Shown: one piece after another, positions 16,241 through 24,916 of the stretch
How positions within the stretch are numbered: position 1 is the first letter of the stretch
How the letters are laid out: each line of letters opens with the position of its first letter
Assembly: GCF_030811215.1 (NCBI RefSeq)
Contig: NZ_JAUSQM010000001.1
Location: 3,100,001-3,164,000, forward strand
Length of the DNA: 64,000 bases
Direction of reading: 5' to 3'
Source of the DNA: Nocardioides massiliensis
GTDB taxonomy: Bacteria > Actinomycetota > Actinomycetes > Propionibacteriales > Nocardioidaceae
Notes under the pieces: generated by a model
Databases searched by the model: none
What the model was told of the DNA's origin: nothing
The model's input: the letters and a program-made list of their open reading frames with translations, nothing else
Translations under genes and position numbers: made by a program

Positions 16241-16552
16241 TCAGGCAGGACGGCCCAGCGCACGCCCGATCAACGCGGCCGATGCTGCAAACGTGAAGAA
16301 ACCGAACTTGATCGCGTTCCACGCGCACAGCGCAGTCGCTGCGTTGAGCCATCCGGGCGCACCCGCCTCGACCGCTGAGTTCAGCCCCGCTGTGGCTGCC
16401 ATATATGCAGACGTCAGCGCAATGGAGACGGGGAGCGCCCACCACCGACCATTCGGGGTACGTAGGTGACGGATGAGGATGTTGCTCGGCGCGTACGCGC
16501 CGAGGTATGCGTGGACATTCGCGGCGAGGCGGACCGAAAGCATCACAATCAT
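16241..16552 (-). CDS. Small membrane protein of unknown role
   Basis: A 103-residue protein with three hydrophobic segments (WWALPVSIALTSAYMAA, WLNAATALCAWNAIKFGFF, and the C-terminal AASAALIGRAL). It resembles a family of about 100-residue actinobacterial membrane proteins sharing NILxxxLRTxxGxxW and an APGWLN..WNAxKF core; such entries are sometimes labelled sulfate permease, which this sequence does not justify. The ATG at 16552 is supported by an AGGAAGGGA eight bases upstream. It is the last gene before the relaxase, and both are on the minus strand. Confidence 0.65.
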   Translation of the reverse strand: MIVMLSVRLAANVHAYLGAYAPSNILIRHLRTPNGRWWALPVSIALTSAYMAATAGLNSAVEAGAPGWLNAATALCAWNAIKFGFFTFAASAALIGRALGRPA

Positions 16553-16680
16553 GGCGGCGTCCCTTCCTGACGACATTGCGACGAGGTCGTCTCTCTGGGG
16601 TAGCGCCGTTGATGCACAACGCGCGCAGCGCGCTCGCGTTCTGTGGAGAACCTGGATGGGCGGGTGCCTGTGCAAACCGA

Positions 16681-19600
16681 TCAGCGCGCGATTGCGATCG
16701 ACCGGATCTCAGGCACCCGGGACCCCGCGGTTTCGCGAGCCAACTCCTGCGCCCGGCGTAGAGCCCCTGCGGCGTGCGCCCGGTCGGCGCGCTGGGTGGC
16801 GCTCTCGGGCACCGTCCCGAACGGGTGGGCTCCGGCGATGTCGTAGCGGTCGCGGTAAGCCGCGACGACCCGGACCGCGTCGTGCCAGGCCCGCGAACGA
16901 TCGGCGTCCTGGGGCGGAGGGCCTACTGCTGCGATCCACGGGTCGCGGGCTTGGATGGCGCGCTCCGCCAGGGCGGTCGCGCGGGCCTCGATCAGCGCGC
17001 GTCGCTCGTCGAGCGCTTGACGGTGATCGGCGGTCATGGCGCCAGTTGCGGCGGGAATGAAGCCGACGATCAGGTTCGGTTGGGTCCTGCGCCGTCCGGT
17101 TCGCTTGGGTTGTGCGGTGGCGTGGTGGAGTCGGCTGATCAGCACGGCGCCGAGGTCGTGGACATCAGCAAGTCCGCGGCTGGCAACCAGCCGCGGTAGG
17201 AGAGTCTCCAGGTCGTAGCCGTTGGCTTCGGCGCTGCGGAACTCCACGGTCAGCGGGGCGTAGGACTCGGAGGCAAGGAGGCACTCGACATCCGCGTCGT
17301 CCAGCCCGATCTCCTCGATCAACTTGGCCCAGCGGTCGCGTTGGGCGTCGGCTGCGATGGTTTCGTACTCCGCGGCCAGTTGGGCGATGGAGGACCAGTG
17401 TTCGTGCTCGGCCTCGATCATCTGGTGCGCCGACAGCTCCGCGCCGGAGCGCTTCAGGATGCCGTACAGGACGGTTCGGGCGGTGACCTCACCATCCTGC
17501 GGCGGGGTGTGAGCGTCGTCGGGGTCGTCGAGCGCGATGTACACGGTGTTCGACCGCCGGCCGCGGGTCATCGAGACGTACAGGTTCTCCCGGTTGGTTC
17601 GCCCGGAGGCGACGACGTGGGCGGTCTCGACCGTCATCCCTTGGGCTCGGTGAGCGGTGATGGCGTAGCCGAGATCGACGCTCTCGCGGACGTATGGCGC
17701 GGGCAACACCACCGCACCAGCCGTCTTCTGGCCGAGGCGGGCCGCCAGGACGGACCCGTCGCGTAGGACGTCGGTGACGCGCCAGCGGTCGCCGTTGCGG
17801 ACCCACCCGCCACGCAGGGAGCGGAGTTGGCGTTGGTTACGCCGGGTGATGATCACGTCCCCGGTCGAAGCGCGGTTCCCGTCGGCGAGCTCGACCTCCC
17901 GGCCGGCCTCGGTCTCGCCGTTGAGGATTCGTTCGGCCCGGGCCCGCTGGTTGAGCGTGGTGACGGTGGCGGTGGCTTCGGTGACCAGCACGCTCGCCAA
18001 CCCGGCCCGGAGGTCGGTGCGCCATGCGGAGTATGCGGCGTCGGTCATCTCGTCGGTGGTGCCACTGTGGATGCGATCGTTGTGAAGGTAGGTGCCGATC
18101 ACGTCGGTGTCCCCCGCGCGCAGCGCCGCGGTGGCCGTGGTTTCCCAGTGGTGGTCGAAGCGGAGGATGTCCACCAATTCGGGGGTGTCGTCACGGGCGT
18201 CGGCGAGCATCGAGAACGCGCCACCGGCGTCGACGGACTGCAGTTGCGCTCCGTCCCCCACCAGCAACACCTTCGCCCCGGCGTCGGCGGCCAGCCCGGT
18301 GATCCGGTCCAGCGTGCCGGTGCCGCCCAGCGTGGCTTCGTCGATGATCACCAGCTGACCACGCGTGAATGCGGCGCGGCCGTGGTCGTGCTCGTGGAGC
18401 CACTTCGCGGTGTTGTCACACACGATCCCCAGGTCGTCGGCCAACACCTGCGCTGCTGCAGCCGAAGGTGCCAACCCCACCACTGAGCCCGTCCCATGGG
18501 TTGTGGTCCATGCGGCGTGCAGCGCCCGCATCGCGGTGGTCTTCCCCGCGCCTGCCGGCCCGACGAGGAGATCGATCTGCCGGCCCGAGGTGGCGATCTG
18601 GGCCAACGCGCTCGCCTGCCCATCGGACAGGTGATGTCCGAGAACCTCGCAGTTGGTGGCGTTCTTGACCGTAGACAGGTCGACCGACGGTGCGATCCCC
18701 GTGTTCGCCCGAACCAACAGACGGTCTTCGGCGGCGAGCAGGTCGGCTGAGCTGAAGACCGCGGACTGCCGGGGCCGGAAGCGGCTCGAACCGTCCTCCC
18801 ACCGGAACGCTTCCGGGCTCACCGCGAGTTCCGGTGGGGTGAGGCGGATGGATGCTCCGGTGGCGGCGTCGACGATCAGCGCGACGACGGCTTCCCTGTC
18901 GCGGGGTGTGGCGAAACGCCACTCATTCGTCTGACGCGTTGCTTCGGCCCACAGGTTCCAGTGCCGCCAGGTCGACCGCTTCTCCCCCACCACCGCTACG
19001 ACCCGCCGGCCGGCCTCGGCTACCACGTCGTGCGGCACGTCCTCGGCACAAAGCGCTACCGGGTCGGTGTGGGCGACGACGTCGCGGGCCCAGGTGGCAG
19101 GGTCCGCACTCAGCAGGCTCTGGGCGCGGTCGCGCCAACCGGCGGTCAACTCGGCCAGGGAGTGCAGTTCCTTCTCAGGACGGGTGGAGATCGTCGCCGT
19201 GGCCCGGAGTTCGATGATCGTCTTCGTCGACGGCCGCCGGCCATACGCTGCGACGTACTCCTCGATCAGCCGGTCGGTCGCGACGTCGACATCGCGCGAG
19301 CGGTTCGAGAACTCCTTGACAAGTTGTTCACCGACGCCGGTGATCTCCAAGGCGTTGTTGCGGTCCGCGCCACGGTCGCGGCAATCCCAACTGACGCCGA
19401 GACGTCGGGTCAGCAGGTCGGCCAGCACCGCGTTGTAGTGCTCCGAGATCGCGACCACGCTGCGGTGGATCGGGACCGAATCCAGGCTGCGCCACTTCTG
19501 GTCATAGACCGTGCGGACCTTGTTAGACACCACCACGTGGGTGTGCAGTTGCGGGTCACCGCAACGCGAATCCCAGTGGTCGTACGCCGTCGCCGCCACC

Positions 19601-20124
19601 CCGGCCACCTCATGCTGCGCGACCGCACCATTGCGGGCATTCGCCCCCGCCCGGGTCACCGCGACCTCGCGCTCGAAGAACCCCAGCACCTCCGCGACCG
19701 CGTCGTGATGCGCTCGCACCAACTGCGCCTGGATATCGGCGTCCGCAAGCCCCCACAGCACCGACACCGACTTGGGCACGCTGAAGGTCAGGTCGAATCC
19801 CGACACCGCGGACTTCGGCCCGCGCTCATCACTCGATGGATACGTCGGGTAGGCCCGCCCCAGCTGCTCACCCGTGACCGGGTCGCGGCCGTGGACCAGA
19901 AGCAGTTCGAGCTGCGCTGGCGTGACCTCCGCACCAGCAGCCAACTGGCCCGCGCCGAACTCCCGCACGCCGGACCCCAACCAGACGCCGGGCGGGGTGC
20001 CCGCCTCGGTGTAGTACCGCGTCATCGGTGTGCGCAGAGACCGGTTCCCGTCACCCACGGCCACGCTCTTCAGCAGGTAGTCGCACCCGTGTCCGGGGCT
20101 CATCTTCCGCAGCGAAACCGTCAC
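16681..20124 (-). CDS. MobF-family relaxase-helicase (TrwC/TraI type)
   Basis: A 1147-residue conjugative relaxase. The N-terminal TrwC domain has catalytic tyrosines in TRYYTEAG (about residues 38-39), a SGFDLTFSVPKSVSVLWG core and the metal-binding His cluster DPQLHTHVVVSNK (about residues 188-195). The helicase part begins near residue 500 with Walker A VGPAGAGKTTAMR (about 520), Walker B VIIDEATLGG and VGDGAQLQSV, and ends with a UvrD-like segment (AYAITAHRAQGMTVE). It nicks at oriT, stays bound to the 5' end and unwinds the transferred strand. The GTG at 20124 has GAGGAGG seven bases upstream. It is divergent from the 20.4-31 kb operon. Confidence 0.94.
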   Translation of the reverse strand: MTVSLRKMSPGHGCDYLLKSVAVGDGNRSLRTPMTRYYTEAGTPPGVWLGSGVREFGAGQLAAGAEVTPAQLELLLVHGRDPVTGEQLGRAYPTYPSSDERGPKSAVSGFDLTFSVPKSVSVLWGLADADIQAQLVRAHHDAVAEVLGFFEREVAVTRAGANARNGAVAQHEVAGVAATAYDHWDSRCGDPQLHTHVVVSNKVRTVYDQKWRSLDSVPIHRSVVAISEHYNAVLADLLTRRLGVSWDCRDRGADRNNALEITGVGEQLVKEFSNRSRDVDVATDRLIEEYVAAYGRRPSTKTIIELRATATISTRPEKELHSLAELTAGWRDRAQSLLSADPATWARDVVAHTDPVALCAEDVPHDVVAEAGRRVVAVVGEKRSTWRHWNLWAEATRQTNEWRFATPRDREAVVALIVDAATGASIRLTPPELAVSPEAFRWEDGSSRFRPRQSAVFSSADLLAAEDRLLVRANTGIAPSVDLSTVKNATNCEVLGHHLSDGQASALAQIATSGRQIDLLVGPAGAGKTTAMRALHAAWTTTHGTGSVVGLAPSAAAAQVLADDLGIVCDNTAKWLHEHDHGRAAFTRGQLVIIDEATLGGTGTLDRITGLAADAGAKVLLVGDGAQLQSVDAGGAFSMLADARDDTPELVDILRFDHHWETTATAALRAGDTDVIGTYLHNDRIHSGTTDEMTDAAYSAWRTDLRAGLASVLVTEATATVTTLNQRARAERILNGETEAGREVELADGNRASTGDVIITRRNQRQLRSLRGGWVRNGDRWRVTDVLRDGSVLAARLGQKTAGAVVLPAPYVRESVDLGYAITAHRAQGMTVETAHVVASGRTNRENLYVSMTRGRRSNTVYIALDDPDDAHTPPQDGEVTARTVLYGILKRSGAELSAHQMIEAEHEHWSSIAQLAAEYETIAADAQRDRWAKLIEEIGLDDADVECLLASESYAPLTVEFRSAEANGYDLETLLPRLVASRGLADVHDLGAVLISRLHHATAQPKRTGRRRTQPNLIVGFIPAATGAMTADHRQALDERRALIEARATALAERAIQARDPWIAAVGPPPQDADRSRAWHDAVRVVAAYRDRYDIAGAHPFGTVPESATQRADRAHAAGALRRAQELARETAGSRVPEIRSIAIAR

Positions 20125-20394
20125 CGTGCACCTCCTCGACCACAAGGTGCGCCGGTGCCGCCTCGCTGTGCCAGAGGTGTGACCGGATTGAGCGGTCAGG
20201 CTGCGGAGCGGTCGATTTCGAGCGGGAACGGGCGGTCGGGGACGACGGTGCACCTGGTCGTTGAGGTGCGAACAGGAGGGAAAATGTTGCGTAGATCACA
20301 TTTGACTGGCTCAATGGTCGAAGGCGGTGATCTCGGTGGGACCGCTATCGGGGCGCCGCTGACTCCTCTCTCGGGACCATCTCCGGGGAGGTGG
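20125..20394. other. Divergent promoter region and candidate oriT
   Basis: This 270-bp interval lies between the relaxase start and the divergent lipoprotein gene. It contains a short inverted repeat TGACCG-N7-CGGTCA (20180-20198) and looser GCGGT/ACCGC and CACC/GGTG repeats. MobF relaxases commonly act at an oriT next to their gene, so the nick site may be here; there is no direct evidence. A GGGGAGG sits just before the ATG at 20395. Confidence 0.3.
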
Positions 20395-21021
20395 ATGGAC
20401 TCGGCCATGACGAAATTCTCGGGAACTTTCTCGGTCGCGACGGCAGTGTTTCTGCTCGCCGCAGCGACCGCCTGCGGCTCGGACTCCGACCCCGACCCCA
20501 CACCGACAGCGGCGGCCAACGCGTCGTCTCCGTCTACCGCTGCACCGGCCACGGGGACGCCGGAGGATGCCGCGACCTCGGCAGCCGAGGGTGCCGTCGG
20601 TGACTACTACGCGCTCACGGACCTCCTGCTCCAAGACGACACCGTCTCTCTTGATCGTCTGGATGAGGTCGCGATCAGCACCCAACTCTCGGCCCAAGAG
20701 AACTTCCTGACGGGCGAACGTGCCGCCGGCACCCAGCAGCGCGGCGACACGGTCATCGTGGAGACAAAGGTGCAATCGGTCAGCTTGGACAACTCCGACC
20801 CGAAGACCGGCCGCGTCCCGTCGGTGACGATCGACGTCTGCTGGGACGTCAGTGAGGTGGACGTTCTCGACGCCTCCGGCACGTCGATGGTCGCCTCTGA
20901 TCGGCCTGACCGCGGGTGGACCCGGTTGACGGTTGCGAACTACGCCTGGGACACCGACCCGGAGGCTGGCTGGCGAGTCGCGGGCGGTCAAGACCTGGAG
21001 AAGACCCCGTGCACCGGGTGA
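20395..21021 (+). CDS. Putative lipoprotein, first gene of the Tad-type operon
   Basis: A 208-residue exported protein. The signal sequence ends in AAATAC (a weak lipobox), followed by a Pro/Thr/Ala-rich spacer (about residues 27-65) and a compact domain of about 130 residues with one Cys pair (DVCWDV and the C-terminal KTPCTG). The domain looks NTF2-like, similar to small accessory proteins of actinobacterial secretion systems, but the match is loose. ATG 20395 lies five bases after GGGGAGG; ATG 20407 is a less likely start. Its stop overlaps the next start. Role unknown; location suggests a surface part of the pilus or transfer apparatus. Confidence 0.65.
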   Translation: MDSAMTKFSGTFSVATAVFLLAAATACGSDSDPDPTPTAAANASSPSTAAPATGTPEDAATSAAEGAVGDYYALTDLLLQDDTVSLDRLDEVAISTQLSAQENFLTGERAAGTQQRGDTVIVETKVQSVSLDNSDPKTGRVPSVTIDVCWDVSEVDVLDASGTSMVASDRPDRGWTRLTVANYAWDTDPEAGWRVAGGQDLEKTPCTG

Positions 21022-21968
21022 GTACGCGGATTGCCGCGCTATTGCCCCTCCTCGTCGGGTGCCTGATCACCTTCGCTGCTCCGCCGGTCGCTGCCGACTC
21101 CAAGACGGTCTGTCAGCAGACGCATCCGACCACAGGCAAGTGCCTGGTGTGGGTGGTCATCGAGGTGCCTGGCAACGAGAACGTCGACGACGGCCCAGAA
21201 GACACCGGATCCGGTGAAAGCTGCTACTGGGACGGCACAAACCAGGGCATCAGCAACCCGCCACCGGGGCCAGTGGCCTGCTCGTCGGAGTACGGCTACT
21301 GGTCGAACACCTACCGCTGCTACATCCGACTGGCTGATCCACAACCGCCGGCCGGTGACCCGGTGTGGCGAGGACACGAACCTGGCGACGGCGCGGTCTA
21401 CGACTGCTACCAACCGCAAGTCGATCTGATGGGCTACATCTGGGCGGACAACCCGCCGGAGAACTCCGGCGCCGGTCCAAACCCGCGTGAGGTCGCACAG
21501 TTCGCCATCGACGATATGGCGCTGCGAGCCATCGACGTCGGCATCACCCCGCAGCCCGGGGCGAACCGGATCGGGCTGGTCGGGATGCCGGTGTGGATGT
21601 GGGCAGCCAATCCCGACAGCCACACCTACGGACCGATCACCGCAACCGCCAGCGCCGGTGGCATCACGATCACCGCGACGGCGAACGTGCAGAAGGTGAC
21701 GTGGCAGATGGGCGACGGCACCACGGTCGAGTGCCGGGCCCCGGGTACGCCGTACAGGGCCTCGTACGAGAAGAAGCCGTCACCGGACTGCGGCCATGTC
21801 TACAAGAAGTCGAGCGCCGGAGAGCCGGGTGGCGCCTACACGGTGACGGCGACGTCGTCGTGGGTGATCACGTGGGAGGGCGCTGGCCAGACCGGAACCA
21901 TCCGTCTCGACGGTCTGCAGAGGTCCGTCGAGATCACCGTCGGAGAGGCACAGGTGCTCGTGGAGTAA
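21018..21968 (+). CDS. Secreted protein of unknown function with PKD-like core
   Basis: A 316-residue exported protein with a cleavable signal (IAALLPLLVGCLITFAAPPVAA) and eight or more Cys in the mature part (VCQQTHPTTGKCLV, SCYWDG, VACSSEYG, RCYIRL, DCYQPQ), implying disulfides. The C-terminal half has VTWQMGDGTTVECRAPG followed by HVYKKSSAGE, the pattern of a PKD-like beta-sandwich. The GTG at 21018 overlaps the previous stop by 4 bp; GTG 21009 is an alternative. Position before the Tad genes suggests a secreted adhesin-like or pilus-associated role, which is inference. Confidence 0.68.
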   Translation: MSTRIAALLPLLVGCLITFAAPPVAADSKTVCQQTHPTTGKCLVWVVIEVPGNENVDDGPEDTGSGESCYWDGTNQGISNPPPGPVACSSEYGYWSNTYRCYIRLADPQPPAGDPVWRGHEPGDGAVYDCYQPQVDLMGYIWADNPPENSGAGPNPREVAQFAIDDMALRAIDVGITPQPGANRIGLVGMPVWMWAANPDSHTYGPITATASAGGITITATANVQKVTWQMGDGTTVECRAPGTPYRASYEKKPSPDCGHVYKKSSAGEPGGAYTVTATSSWVITWEGAGQTGTIRLDGLQRSVEITVGEAQVLVE

Positions 21969-21995
21969 CGAGCAGCGGCGAGAGGCGAACAAAAG

Positions 21996-22670
21996 ATGAG
22001 CAACACCGCGACACGGAATGAGCGATCACACGTCACTCATCCGCCCTCTGCCGAGCCATCGTTGCCTCCGCCTCCGAAGTTGCGACGACGTCCGGCCCTG
22101 ATCGCGGCGGCCATCGTGGCGGTCTGCCTGGGCGCACTCCTCGGCGGCTGGGCGTGGACCGCCACAACGAACACCCAGGAAGTGCTCGCCGCGCGTGCCG
22201 ACATCGAGCGCGGGTCCATCATTGAGGCCGGCGACCTGGCGCGAGTCCGAGTCAACAGCGACCCCGCTTTGAGCCCAGTCGGCGCCGGTTCATTGGAGTC
22301 GGTGGTCGGCCAGCGAGCCGCGATCGACATCGCGTCCGGTTCGCTCCTGACGCCCTCGTCGTACGCCGACTCAGTGGTTCCGGCCGTGAACATGTCGGTC
22401 GTCGGTGTCGCGTTGACCTCGTCGCAGGCGCCCGGGATGGACCTGCAGACCGGTGACCGGGTGCGCGTGGTCGCAACGCCGGCCGAAGGCAGCGAGGTTT
22501 CGGCCGAAACGCCCTCGTTCAGTGATGCCGAAGTGGTCAATGTCCGCGTCTCCGATGACACCGGCCAGCTGGTCGTGGATCTCCTCGTCCCCCATGCCGG
22601 AGCCGCCGCGCTGGCTGCCCAGATCGCGACCGGGAACGTGGCGATCGTTCTGGATTCCAGGGCGCGGTGA
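21996..22670 (+). CDS. SAF-domain protein, CpaB/RcpC-like pilus assembly component
   Basis: A 224-residue protein with a Pro-rich cytoplasmic N-terminus, one transmembrane helix (ALIAAAIVAVCLGALLGGWAW begins near residue 33) and a SAF domain (VLAARADIERGSIIEAGDL; GQRAAIDIASGSLLT). The later segment MDLQTGDRVRVVA matches the second conserved part of CpaB/RcpC proteins. These proteins lie outside the membrane and are thought to help build or gate the Tad pilus. It begins the recognisable tad-like block and is followed after 4 bp by the TadZ-like gene. Confidence 0.8.
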   Translation: MSNTATRNERSHVTHPPSAEPSLPPPPKLRRRPALIAAAIVAVCLGALLGGWAWTATTNTQEVLAARADIERGSIIEAGDLARVRVNSDPALSPVGAGSLESVVGQRAAIDIASGSLLTPSSYADSVVPAVNMSVVGVALTSSQAPGMDLQTGDRVRVVATPAEGSEVSAETPSFSDAEVVNVRVSDDTGQLVVDLLVPHAGAAALAAQIATGNVAIVLDSRAR

Positions 22671-22674
22671 GATC

Positions 22675-23451
22675 ATGGCTGTCGTTGCGCTCTGCTCTGC
22701 GTCTGGCTCCCCAGGAGTCACGACGTCCGCTCTCGGACTGGCGTTGCTCTGGCCCCGACCGGTGCTGCTGGTCGAAGCCGACGCCACCGGAGGGTCCGGC
22801 ATCTTGGCGGGCTACTTCCGCGGCATCAAGTCCTATGACCAGGGTCTGGTCGAGCTGGCCCTCTCGGCTGACGACGTGGCCGACCTGCTGCCCAGCGCTG
22901 CTCAACCGATTGGGTCCTCGTCGGCTGCGTTCATCCCCGGCCCACGTGCCCACACCCAAGCGCCAGCGCTCGCCAGCCTGTGGGCGCCACTGATGACGGC
23001 CCTGCAGAACCTAGAAACCACCGGCCAGGACGTCATCGTCGACTGTGGGCGACTCGGCTTGGTGGGCTGGCCCGAGCCGGTGCTCGCCGAGGCTGACCTT
23101 TCGCTGATCCTGTGTCGAACGCACCTGCCCGCCATCTCGGCCGCACGATCGTGGGCGAAGGCCGTCCAGCGCGGCCATCCGGCGTGGGCACATCCCGGCG
23201 CGATGCTCGTGGGCGAGCGGCAGCCCTACTCGGCCAAAGAGGTCAGCAGCGTCCTGGGGCTGCCGATCCATGCCACGGTCGCTGACGATCCGCAGTCTGC
23301 AGCGGTCTTGCACCGCGGCGTGACGATCCCCGACCGGTTCGATCGCAGCCCGTTGGTGCGCAGCCTGCAGGCAGCGATCTCCGCAATCCACGCCGCAGTG
23401 AACGTCCGGCGCGACCGGCTCGGGACGGAGGTGCTCTCCGATGTCCAGTGA
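22675..23451 (+). CDS. TadZ/CpaE-like MinD-family protein with degenerate P-loop
   Basis: A 258-residue protein with the overall SIMIBI/MinD layout: N-terminal strand and loop (SASGSPGVTTSALGLAL), VEADATGGSG as the Asp-containing switch, and VIVDCGRL as the Walker B strand. The loop lacks both lysines of the deviant Walker A motif (KGGxGKT): it reads GSPGVTTS. TadZ/CpaE proteins place the Tad machine in the cell, and several have reduced ATPase activity. Here nucleotide hydrolysis looks doubtful. The gene overlaps the tadA-like start by 11 bp. Confidence 0.78.
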   Translation: MAVVALCSASGSPGVTTSALGLALLWPRPVLLVEADATGGSGILAGYFRGIKSYDQGLVELALSADDVADLLPSAAQPIGSSSAAFIPGPRAHTQAPALASLWAPLMTALQNLETTGQDVIVDCGRLGLVGWPEPVLAEADLSLILCRTHLPAISAARSWAKAVQRGHPAWAHPGAMLVGERQPYSAKEVSSVLGLPIHATVADDPQSAAVLHRGVTIPDRFDRSPLVRSLQAAISAIHAAVNVRRDRLGTEVLSDVQ

Positions 23452-24916
23452 TCATCTCGTCCGTCCGACGAATGCCGACCCGCGACTCATCGACCTGCCG
23501 ATCTTCGGCCAACCGCTGCCCGGCGGTTCCGTGCCGGGTCCACTGACGCCACCCGAACCACCGCGCGCGCCGACGTACGACGAAACTGACGTCGACTGGG
23601 GCGTTGTCGCCTCGCTGCGCGCCTTGGCCTCGAAGCAGTTGAGCCAGGCAGTGAGCGCGGAGTCGTCACGTCTGGACAAGACGGCGCAGACCGAGTTGGG
23701 CCGGGCCATCGTGCTGGATCTGATCGAGTCGACGATGGCGGATCGGGTCAATGGCGGACGTCGTGCGTGGAGTCCGGTGGACCAGGCGGTGCTGGCCCAG
23801 GCAGTGTTCGACTCGCTGTTCCGTCTCGGTCGCCTTCAGCCTCTGGTTGACGACGACCGAGTCGAGAACATCATCATCGCCGGGCACGACAACGTCATGC
23901 TCGAACTCGTCGACGGATCACTCGTCGAGGGGCCGCCCGTCGCGGACTCCGATGCCGAGCTGATTGACTTCTTGGTCTTCCTCGCCTCGCGCAGCGAGGT
24001 GAACGCCCGCGGGTTCTCCGAGGCACAACCCCGACTGCACCTGCGTCTCGACGGCGGCTCGCGGTTGGCTGCAGCGGCCTGGGTGACGCCTCGGCCCTCA
24101 GTGGTGATCAGGCGGCACCGGCTGATGCAAGTCACCCTCGCCGACCTCGTAGAGCGCGGCATGCTCTCGCCCCTGCTGGCCTCGTTTCTGCGGGCCGCCG
24201 TTCGCGCCCGCAAGAGCATCGTCGTGTCGGGTTGCCAAGGAGCCGGCAAGACGACGCTGGTGCGCGCCCTGTGCAGCGAGATCGATGAACACGAGGCGAT
24301 CGGCACGTTCGAGACCGAGTACGAGCTCCACCTCAACGAGTTGGGTCGTCACAGGATCGTGCACGCCTGGGAGTCCCGGCCCGGCTCCGGCGAACGCGGC
24401 GCCGACGGCCGACTGGCTGGCGAGTTCAATCTCGACGAAGCGCTGATCGACTCGTTCCGGTTCAACCTGTCCCGTCAGATCGTCGGTGAGGTCCGCGGTC
24501 GCGAGATCTGGGCGATGATCAAGGCGATGGAGTCCGGCACCGGCTCCATCTCGACCACCCACGCCTCCGACGCCGTCGCGGCCATTCGCAAACTCGTGAC
24601 CTGCGCGATGGAGGCCGGTCCCCACGTCACCCATGAACTCGCCACGAGCAAGCTGGCATCGACCATCGACCTGATCGTGCAGTTGGACCTCACCACGGAG
24701 CGCGCAGCGGACGGGTTCCAACGGCGCCGTCGCGTGCACGAGGTGATCGCGGTTGCCCCAGGCGAACGCGAGACCGGCTACGCGACCACCCATCTGTTCT
24801 CACCTGATGCGTTCGGGACCGCGCGGGCCACGATCCTTCCCGAGGAGTACCGCTCGCTGGACTCCTACGGATTCGACCTCAACTCCTTCCTCAGCGAACA
24901 GCAGGTGCTCTCGTGA
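23441..24916 (+). CDS. TadA/CpaF-like secretion ATPase
   Basis: A 491-residue hexameric ATPase of the TadA/VirB11 family. The N-terminal domain (to about residue 240) includes RLQPLVDDDRVENIIIAG. The motor domain has Walker A GCQGAGKTTLVRAL (near 264), the Asp box FETEYELHL, Walker B QIVGEVRGREIW and the His box STTHASDAVAAI. It would power assembly of Flp-type pili with TadB and TadC. It could also serve as the VirB11-like ATPase of the transfer system, because no other VirB11 homologue is seen in the window. It is coupled by overlaps on both sides. Confidence 0.92.
   Translation: MSSDHLVRPTNADPRLIDLPIFGQPLPGGSVPGPLTPPEPPRAPTYDETDVDWGVVASLRALASKQLSQAVSAESSRLDKTAQTELGRAIVLDLIESTMADRVNGGRRAWSPVDQAVLAQAVFDSLFRLGRLQPLVDDDRVENIIIAGHDNVMLELVDGSLVEGPPVADSDAELIDFLVFLASRSEVNARGFSEAQPRLHLRLDGGSRLAAAAWVTPRPSVVIRRHRLMQVTLADLVERGMLSPLLASFLRAAVRARKSIVVSGCQGAGKTTLVRALCSEIDEHEAIGTFETEYELHLNELGRHRIVHAWESRPGSGERGADGRLAGEFNLDEALIDSFRFNLSRQIVGEVRGREIWAMIKAMESGTGSISTTHASDAVAAIRKLVTCAMEAGPHVTHELATSKLASTIDLIVQLDLTTERAADGFQRRRRVHEVIAVAPGERETGYATTHLFSPDAFGTARATILPEEYRSLDSYGFDLNSFLSEQQVLS

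Noticed and set aside
17489-20043. Several + and minus frames inside the relaxase gene
   Set aside because: The relaxase frame explains the region with catalytic and helicase motifs in order; the others are Arg/Pro-rich shadows.
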